From Angelakisella sp. (GTDB lineage Bacteria > Bacillota > Clostridia > Oscillospirales > Ruminococcaceae), in NCBI GenBank assembly GCA_013316495.1, contig WSMP01000011.1:1-9720 (forward strand): a stretch of DNA of 9,720 nucleotides. Reading direction: 5' to 3'. A model generated the notes under the pieces. That model made no database searches. It was not told the DNA's origin and saw only the letters and a list, made by a program, of their open reading frames with translations. The number at the start of each line of letters is the position of its first letter. The first letter of the stretch is position 1. The position numbers and the translations under genes are program-made. Below, piece after piece: positions 5,874-9,720 of this stretch.

Positions 5874-7115
5874 TTAAGAAACCGTCTGGGTCTGGATGAA
5901 CTTGAAGCCGCCGTTATCAATGGTTTTGATGTAGGCCATGTTCTTTTTCGCGTCGCCGTTCTCATCGAAGGTCAGACCGCCGGTGACGCCGTCGTAGGAG
6001 ACACCGGGGAGGGCCGCCTGGATGGAAGCCGCGTCGGGAGCGCCCGCCGCCTTGATGGCCTCAATAGCGGTCATATAGGCGTCGTAGCCCAGGGCGGAAA
6101 CCGCGGCCACGCCGTCGTTGCCGCCGTTGTTAGTAAGGTTCTGGTTGTCGCTGTTAAGCCATGCCTTGTAGCCGGTGACAAAATCCTTGGCGATGGTGTT
6201 GCTGGAGTCATTTTCATCAAAGAAGGTGGAAAGATAGACCTCGCTGGTGTCCGCGCCGGCGTTGTCAATGATGCTCTGGTTCTCCCAGGTGTCGCCAGCC
6301 ATAATGGGGCAGGTGATGCCCAGCTGCCGGGCCTGCTGGATAATCAGCGGAGCGGTAGCGATGGAGGAGGGGGCGAAGATAACGTCCACGTTTTCGTTCT
6401 TGGCGTTGGTGAGGATGGCGTTAAAGTCCACCTCGCCGGTCTGGAACTCGCCGGTGACCACGGCGCCGCCGGCAGCCTCAAAGGCGCTCTTGAAGTAGTT
6501 GCCCAGGCCGGTGGAGTAGTCGTCCCCCAGCTGGGTGATGACGAAGGCCTTCTTGGCGCCCTTGGACTGGGCGAAGCTGGCCATAACGGTGCCCTGGAAG
6601 GGATCCAGGAAGCAGATGCGGAAGTAGTAATCGTTGCCCAGGGTCACCTGGGGGTTGGTGCAGGAGACGCCGATGGCGGGGATTTTGGCTTCCCGGAAGA
6701 TTTCGCCGGCGGCAATGGACACGCCGGAGCCATAGGAGCCCAGCACAACCGAGACACCGGAGCTCACCAGGGACTGGGCGGCGGTGACCGCCTTGGAGGT
6801 ATCGGACTGGTTATCCACCTCCACCAGCTCCACCTTGTAGGTCTTGCCCCCCACCTCTACTGTGGGGACCAGGCTGTGGGCGTACCGGATGCCCAGGGCC
6901 TCCTGCTTGCCGCCGCCGCCGTTTTCGCCGGAGGCAGGCTCAAAAATGCCAATCTTGATGGTATCGCCGGAGCCGCCAGGGGCGCTGCCTGCGTCGCTGG
7001 AGCCGCCGGGGGCGGGAGAGTTGGTGCTGTTCCCCGCAGGCGGGGTGGTGGTGCATCCCGTAAATACGGAAACGGTCAGTGCCAAACAGAGCATGACTGC
7101 AATGAATTTTTTCAT
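5874..7115 (-). CDS. livK: Branched-chain amino acid-type ABC transporter lipoprotein binding protein
   Basis: A 413-residue type-1 periplasmic-binding-fold protein of the Leu/Ile/Val-binding (LivJ/LivK) family. The N terminus is a lipoprotein signal: MKK, a hydrophobic core, then VFTGC with lipidated Cys21. A flexible Ser/Gly/Pro/Ala linker follows (22-51). The mature domain starts with IKIGIFEPASGENGGGG (53-69). The segment VVLGSYGSGVSIAAGEIFREAKIPAIGVSCTNPQ matches the conserved ligand-pocket region of the family. It would be tethered outside the membrane, capture the ligand and deliver it to LivHMGF. The start ATG has GGAGGT about 9 nt upstream, and a promoter lies about 95 nt upstream. 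The ligand could be Leu/Ile/Val or another HAAT substrate such as an amide or small acid; sequence alone does not decide. Confidence 0.92.
   Translation of the reverse strand: MKKFIAVMLCLALTVSVFTGCTTTPPAGNSTNSPAPGGSSDAGSAPGGSGDTIKIGIFEPASGENGGGGKQEALGIRYAHSLVPTVEVGGKTYKVELVEVDNQSDTSKAVTAAQSLVSSGVSVVLGSYGSGVSIAAGEIFREAKIPAIGVSCTNPQVTLGNDYYFRICFLDPFQGTVMASFAQSKGAKKAFVITQLGDDYSTGLGNYFKSAFEAAGGAVVTGEFQTGEVDFNAILTNAKNENVDVIFAPSSIATAPLIIQQARQLGITCPIMAGDTWENQSIIDNAGADTSEVYLSTFFDENDSSNTIAKDFVTGYKAWLNSDNQNLTNNGGNDGVAAVSALGYDAYMTAIEAIKAAGAPDAASIQAALPGVSYDGVTGGLTFDENGDAKKNMAYIKTIDNGGFKFIQTQTVS
6969..7014. repeat. 30-bp period imperfect repeat in the lipoprotein linker
   Basis: The 16-mer GGAGCCGCCAGGGGCG (6969-6984) recurs at 6999-7014 with one difference, a period of 30 bp. 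It encodes two APGGS-type units 10 residues apart in the linker after lipid Cys21. The pattern suggests a small in-frame duplication that lengthened the tether. Confidence 0.6.
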
Positions 7116-7207
7116 TGTGAAAGGACCTCCATACGTTTTAGATTTGGGCCACGCTGTACACGGAAGGCGGAAATATGTATCCCTACCAGCTCCATGTAAT
7201 GCACTTT

Positions 7208-7236
7208 ATTATAATCCTTTCACCGGCGGAATGCAA
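7208..7236 (-). promoter_or_regulatory. Sigma-A-like promoter of the liv operon
   Basis: On the minus strand -35 TTGCAT (7236-7231), a 17-nt spacer and a perfect -10 TATAAT (7213-7208) are followed by a predicted start near 7201. The 5' leader to the binding-protein ATG is about 85 nt. Confidence 0.75.
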
Positions 7237-7277
7237 TCATTTTTTCAAAAAGCGTCAGCGATTTTGCCCTATTGTAT

Positions 7278-7293
7278 AATTTGCAAGGAAATT
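7278..7293. promoter_or_regulatory. Candidate Crp-type operator upstream of the liv promoter
   Basis: AATTT (7278-7282) and AAATT (7289-7293) form a 5-6-5 inverted repeat, the geometry bound by Crp/Fnr dimers. It is centred about 85 bp upstream of the predicted liv transcription start, compatible with a class I activator site. The neighbouring gene encodes a Crp-family protein. The half-site does not match the classical CRP or FNR sequence, so this is weak. Confidence 0.25.
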
Positions 7294-7414
7294 CCCATGG
7301 TTTTTTCTACTTCAAAGCGGATAGAAAATCGGGCATTTTCCAAGTGATTTCTTGATATGTACACCATGCAGGTCATCTGTGTTTATATCAGATACAGTCC
7401 CCCGCCTTAACTTT

Positions 7415-7456
7415 TGCAGGATTTCTTCTCCCGTCCTGCATTTTGGGAGAAAGAAA
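7415..7456 (-). terminator. Interlocking inverted repeats just after the crp-like gene
   Basis: On the minus strand 7456-7445 (TTTCTTTCTCCC) can pair with 7432-7422 (GGGAGAAGAAA; 11 bp with one bulged T), and 7440-7434 (TGCAGGA) with 7421-7415 (TCCTGCA; 7 bp). The order is a-b-a'-b', so the two stems are mutually exclusive unless they form a pseudoknot. The position, beginning 5 nt after the stop codon, suggests transcript end formation, but no strong T-tract follows. Confidence 0.35.
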
Positions 7457-7461
7457 AGCCG

Positions 7462-8151
7462 TCATTCCTTCCCTTGGCTCCGGGCGTACTCCTGGTAGGC
7501 CTCCGCGCTCACCTGCGCCCGGCGGTTGATGATGCGCAGAAATCCTTCGTTACACAGCTCGGTGAGCTGCCGGCTGATGGTGACCCTTGCCCCTCCCACA
7601 ATCTCCCCCAGCTCCCCGTGGGTGTAGTGGACCTTCAGGCTGTACCAGGCCGGGTCGGTGATGTGGTCTGTATCCACCATGGAGCAAAACAGCCTCTTCA
7701 GCCGGCTCTTGCAGGAATTAAAGGTGAGGTTCGCAATCTCGTGGCGCAGAATCAGGGTCTTATGGGCCCAGCAGCGGAAAAGCGCATCCCGGAAGAGGGC
7801 GCTTTCGTCCATCATCCGTTTCACGTCCTCATCCAGGAGCTTATACATAATCACCTTGGTCTCTGTTTGGGAATAGAGGCTGGTGCGGGTCTTGAGGAAA
7901 AACACCGTCTCCCCAAAGAACCAGCCTGGGGACAGGGTGTAAAGGATTTTAACGCCCCCTTCGGCATTGTCCATATAGTGCTTTATCCTGCCCTTTTGGA
8001 CATAGTAGATGCCTCCCAGCTCCTCCCCCGGCATGGAGAAGATATGCTTTGGAGGGAACACCAGCTGCTGCCCCACCGAGGAGACCAGCTTATCCAGCTC
8101 CGGGTCGAAGAGATCCGGGGTGGTGAGGGTTGTTCGTTCCATCTGTTCCAA
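7462..8151 (-). CDS. Crp/Fnr-family transcriptional regulator
   Basis: A 229-residue protein, the normal Crp/Fnr length. The N-terminal part (about 20-115) is a cyclic-nucleotide-binding-type beta barrel (GGIYYVQKGRIKHYM at 46-60, LSPGWFFGETVFF at 73-85). A dimerisation helix spans about 117-145. A C-terminal winged helix-turn-helix (about 174-215) contains HGELGEIVGGARVTISRQL, with recognition helix RVTISRQL (189-196). The FNR-type N-terminal cysteine cluster is absent, and the CRP phosphate-binding E/R-SA pattern is only partly kept, so the effector is probably neither oxygen via an Fe-S cluster nor plainly cAMP. The start is TTG at 8151 with AAAGGGG 8 nt upstream; ATG at 8142 is the alternative but has a poor ribosome site. 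It is divergent from the DapA-like gene, whose promoter region has inverted repeats, so local control is likely. Confidence 0.88.
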   Translation of the reverse strand: MEQMERTTLTTPDLFDPELDKLVSSVGQQLVFPPKHIFSMPGEELGGIYYVQKGRIKHYMDNAEGGVKILYTLSPGWFFGETVFFLKTRTSLYSQTETKVIMYKLLDEDVKRMMDESALFRDALFRCWAHKTLILRHEIANLTFNSCKSRLKRLFCSMVDTDHITDPAWYSLKVHYTHGELGEIVGGARVTISRQLTELCNEGFLRIINRRAQVSAEAYQEYARSQGKE

Positions 8152-8186
8152 AATGCCATCCCCTTTGCTTTTTGTTATACCCTATA

Positions 8187-8215
8187 AGTTTATCGGAACC
8201 AGGAGGAAATTGCAA
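8187..8215 (-). promoter_or_regulatory. Candidate promoter of the crp-like gene
   Basis: On the minus strand TTGCAA (8215-8210), 17 nt, then TAAACT (8192-8187). The -10 matches consensus at four of six positions. The predicted start near 8180 gives a leader of about 29 nt before the TTG start codon. Confidence 0.5.
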
Positions 8216-8273
8216 GCGCTCATTCCTGGAAAAAACAAAAACCGTCCTAAATTTCCTGTTTTTATGCGCTTGT
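8212..8273. promoter_or_regulatory. Widely spaced inverted repeat TGCAAGCGC / GCGCTTGTA
   Basis: TGCAAGCGC (8211-8219) and GCGCTTGTA (8266-8274) are reverse complements at 8 of 9 positions, about 46 bp apart. One arm overlaps the crp-like -35 box; the other sits roughly 65-70 bp upstream of the predicted dapA-like start. They could be two copies of one regulator site in opposite orientation. The role is inferred. Confidence 0.35.
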
Positions 8274-8301
8274 ATCAAATATTACAATGTTCCAGGCATG
8301 A

Positions 8302-8330
8302 CTGACAACCCTTGCAAATCAAGGTATAAT
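8302..8330 (+). promoter_or_regulatory. Sigma-A-like promoter of the dapA-like gene
   Basis: CTGACA (8302-8307), 17-nt spacer, perfect TATAAT (8325-8330). The start is expected near 8337, giving a leader of about 47 nt. GAGGTG stands 7 nt before the ATG at 8384. Confidence 0.75.
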
Positions 8331-8340
8331 ACCTATACCA
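8322..8340. promoter_or_regulatory. Operator-like palindromes over the -10 and start of the dapA-like promoter
   Basis: AGGTAT-A-ATACCT (8322-8334) is a perfect 6+1+6 palindrome covering the -10 box. Overlapping it, GGTATA (8323-8328) and TATACC (8334-8339) form a second inverted repeat with a 5-nt spacer. A further TATACC lies at 8176-8181, near the predicted crp-like start. A repressor binding here would block RNA polymerase directly. Confidence 0.5.
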
Positions 8341-8383
8341 AAGCCCTCATTGGGCAAAAAATTTATACATGAGGTGACTGATT

Positions 8384-9298
8384 ATGATTAACCCGTCCGG
8401 TTCCTGGGTCGCAATGCCCACCCCCTTTGACCATGAGAACAAGGTTGATTTTGGCGCCTTTAAGGTGCTCATCGACCGCCAGATCAAGTACGGCACCTCC
8501 CAGCTGTTTATCCTTGGCAGCGCAGGCGAAGTGACCCTTCTTTCCCTGGAGGAAAAAAAGGCCATCGTCCACGAGGTCATCAAGATGACCAAAGGCCGCA
8601 TCCCGGTCTTTTTCAGCTGCGCCGCCCTTTCCACTCCGGATAGCGTGGCTATGGCGCAGTACTGCGAGAGCGAGGGCGCCGACGGCGTCGTCTTCACCGT
8701 CCCCCCCTATGTCCTCATCCCCCAGAACAGCGTCTTCACCCACCTGGATACCTGCATGAGCGCCACCAGCCTCCCCTGCGGCATCTACAACAACCCCTCC
8801 CGTCTGGGGGTCCAGGTGATGCCGGAGACCATCAAAAAGCTCAGCGACGCCCACCCCAATTTTGTGGTGGATAAGGAAGCCATGGGCAGCGTGGAGCAGC
8901 TGGTGCAGGTGAAGCGCCTTTGCGGCGATAAAATCAGCATCATGTGCTGCGATTTCCCCAAGTACTCCATCGTCATCCCCACCCTGGCCGTGGGTGGCAC
9001 CGGCACCGCCAACATCGGCGGCAACATCATCCCGGAGGAGGCGGCCAAATACTCCCGCCCCTGGACCAGCGTCCAAATCATGGAGGAGTGCCGGGAGGAA
9101 TACTTCAAGTGGTTCCCCCTTCTGAAAGCTCTCTACCACCTCTCCAACCCCATCGTCATCAAAGCGGCCCTCAACATCCTAGGTCTCCCCGGCGGCAGCC
9201 TGCGCAAGCCCTACGAGGACTACAGCGGCCCCCACTTCGATGCCCTCAAGGACATGATGCGGGAGATGGGCGTCATCGAAAAATACAGCATTAAGTAA
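8384..9298 (+). CDS. DapA-superfamily (class I) lyase/aldolase or hydratase
   Basis: A 304-residue TIM-barrel protein of the DHDPS/N-acetylneuraminate lyase superfamily, with full family length. The Schiff-base lysine is Lys164 (FVVDKEAMGS). The carboxylate-binding segment is GIYNNPSRLG (133-142), with Tyr135 and Arg140. The substrate loop reads GSAGE (45-49) where DHDPS has GTTGE, so the first Thr is Ser46 (as in NanA) and the second is Ala47. The relay tyrosine that DHDPS supplies across the dimer (PYY) appears as Val110 in VPPYVLIP. These changes argue against a biosynthetic DHDPS and for a catabolic lyase or aldolase acting on a pyruvate-linked or other 2-oxo acid substrate, which I cannot name. 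It is led by its own promoter and GAGGTG site, and is followed 10 nt later by a flavoprotein gene. Family assignment is firm; the reaction is not. Confidence 0.88.
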   Translation: MINPSGSWVAMPTPFDHENKVDFGAFKVLIDRQIKYGTSQLFILGSAGEVTLLSLEEKKAIVHEVIKMTKGRIPVFFSCAALSTPDSVAMAQYCESEGADGVVFTVPPYVLIPQNSVFTHLDTCMSATSLPCGIYNNPSRLGVQVMPETIKKLSDAHPNFVVDKEAMGSVEQLVQVKRLCGDKISIMCCDFPKYSIVIPTLAVGGTGTANIGGNIIPEEAAKYSRPWTSVQIMEECREEYFKWFPLLKALYHLSNPIVIKAALNILGLPGGSLRKPYEDYSGPHFDALKDMMREMGVIEKYSIK

Positions 9299-9308
9299 GG
9301 AGGAGACC

Positions 9309-9720
9309 ATGGCGGAATCTCTGATTGTTATTGGCGGCACTGCGGCAGGGCTCAGCGCCGCGTCCAAGGCGAAGCGCCTCCGCCCCGATATGGAGGTCAC
9401 CGTCTACGAGCGCTCCGGCTTTGTCAGCTATGGCGCCTGCGGCCTTCCCTACTTTGTAGGGGGCCTTATCGGGGAGCCGGAGGAGCTCATCTCCCTCACT
9501 GCGGATACCCTCCGGGAAAAACGGAACATCCCCACCTATATCCACCACGAGGTCACCGCCATCCGCCGGAAGGAGAAGCTGGTGGAGGTCACCAATCTTG
9601 ACACTGGCAAGAGCTTCACCCAATACTATGATAAGCTGATGATTGCCACTGGCGCGGAGCCCATCCTTCCACCCCTGCCAGGGGTGGAAGCCCAGGGCGT
9701 TCACTTCCTGCGGACGGTAG
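9309..9720 (+). CDS. CoA-disulfide reductase / NADH oxidase-type flavoprotein, partial
   Basis: The first 137 codons of a pyridine nucleotide-disulfide oxidoreductase; the gene runs off the right edge (the family is usually about 440-560 residues). The FAD-binding motif is VIGGTAAGLSAA (7-18), ending in VYER (32-35). The single redox cysteine Cys44 lies in SYGACGLPYFVGG, the hallmark of the CoA-disulfide reductase, NADH oxidase/peroxidase and CoA-persulfide reductase group. The second FAD segment is LMIATGAEPILPPLPGV. The start ATG has AGGAGG just upstream, 10 nt after the lyase stop codon, so the two genes are almost surely co-transcribed. The missing C terminus, which would show any rhodanese domain, prevents choosing between CoA-disulfide, persulfide and oxygen as substrate. 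Confidence 0.88.
   Translation, partial: MAESLIVIGGTAAGLSAASKAKRLRPDMEVTVYERSGFVSYGACGLPYFVGGLIGEPEELISLTADTLREKRNIPTYIHHEVTAIRRKEKLVEVTNLDTGKSFTQYYDKLMIATGAEPILPPLPGVEAQGVHFLRTV

Larger units (their letters stand above)
7116..7461. other. 346-bp intergenic region between the crp-like gene and the liv operon
   Basis: No credible gene is present. It holds the liv promoter (7208-7236) with a leader of about 85 nt, an AATTT-N6-AAATT inverted repeat (7278-7293), and a cluster of interlocking inverted repeats next to the crp-like stop codon (7415-7456). TGTACA occurs at 7155-7160 and 7358-7363. The leader does not show a T-box or other riboswitch that I can recognise. Confidence 0.6.
8152..8383. 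other. Divergent regulatory spacer between the crp-like and dapA-like genes
   Basis: This 232-bp region contains no gene. It carries promoters in both directions (8187-8215 minus, 8302-8330 plus), a 13-bp palindrome over the plus-strand -10, three GGTATA-type half-sites, and a widely spaced inverted repeat TGCAAGCGC/GCGCTTGTA. CCAGGA (8199-8204) is also inverted as TCCTGG (8224-8229). Confidence 0.65.

Noticed and set aside
5601..7199. Long plus-strand open frame of 532 codons
   Set aside because: It lies antisense to the well-identified lipoprotein binding-protein gene, crosses its promoter and the upstream small gene, has no recognisable domain, and shows the Gly/Val/Ala-rich composition typical of the mirror frame of a GC-rich gene.
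7116..7200. T-box or amino acid riboswitch in the liv leader
   Set aside because: The leader is only about 85 nt and has neither a T-box sequence nor a terminator/antiterminator pair.
7414..8187. Plus-strand open frame of 257 codons
   Set aside because: Antisense to the Crp-family gene; the minus-strand protein has clear sensor and HTH domains.
8363..9139. Minus-strand open frame of 258 codons
   Set aside because: Antisense to the DapA-superfamily gene; composition is Gly/Asp/His-rich noise.
8384..9298. Annotation as dapA (dihydrodipicolinate synthase)
   Set aside because: The GSAGE loop and the loss of the relay tyrosine, together with the regulated catabolic-looking context, do not support lysine biosynthesis.
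1..9720. CRISPR array, insertion sequence, tRNA, rRNA or att site
   Set aside because: No spaced direct repeats, transposase frames, cloverleaf-like segments or integrase signs were found by eye.

Overview
The window reads as chromosomal DNA from an anaerobic, fairly GC-rich member of the Bacillota (Clostridia/Oscillospiraceae-like). The basis is strong GGAGG-type ribosome binding sites before most genes, dense polycistronic packing with ATGA overlaps, a lipoprotein-anchored ABC binding protein, ferredoxin-type proteins and sigma-A-like promoters. The taxonomic call is an inference from gene style; there is no rRNA or other marker gene.

Layout. Positions 1-187 are a gene-free, hairpin-rich stretch, including a perfect 13-bp palindrome cut by the window edge. 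Positions 188-1305 (minus strand) are a three-gene redox operon: a 2x[4Fe-4S] ferredoxin, a four-helix membrane protein with NapH-like cysteine motifs, and an ArsR-family repressor. It is driven by a recognisable promoter whose -10 box lies inside a 15-bp palindrome. The repressor has two cysteines placed much like those of persulfide-sensing ArsR proteins (SqrR/BigR).

Positions 1323-7236 (minus strand) are one branched-chain-amino-acid-type (HAAT/Liv) ABC transporter operon. It runs from a good promoter (7208-7236) through the lipoprotein binding protein (livK/livJ-like), a small helical protein of unknown function, the permeases livH and livM, the ATPases livG and livF, and a GNAT acetyltransferase, and ends at a strong intrinsic terminator (1323-1348). 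A long stem-loop after the binding-protein gene may set its expression above that of the rest.

Positions 7462-8151 (minus strand) hold a Crp/Fnr-family regulator. It is divergent from a plus-strand pair: a DapA-superfamily lyase/aldolase with an altered active site (8384-9298), and the start of a CoA-disulfide reductase/NADH oxidase-type flavoprotein that runs off the right edge (9309-9720). The 232-bp divergent spacer carries promoters in both directions and several operator-like inverted repeats, so the Crp-type protein is a candidate regulator of itself and of the lyase-flavoprotein pair, and possibly of the liv operon downstream.

No CRISPR array, insertion sequence, tRNA or rRNA was seen. 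Most of the window is ordinary. The parts most worth following are the putative sulfur-responsive redox operon, the unknown gene embedded in the liv operon, the atypical DapA-like enzyme with its flavoprotein partner, and the structured intergenic regions.
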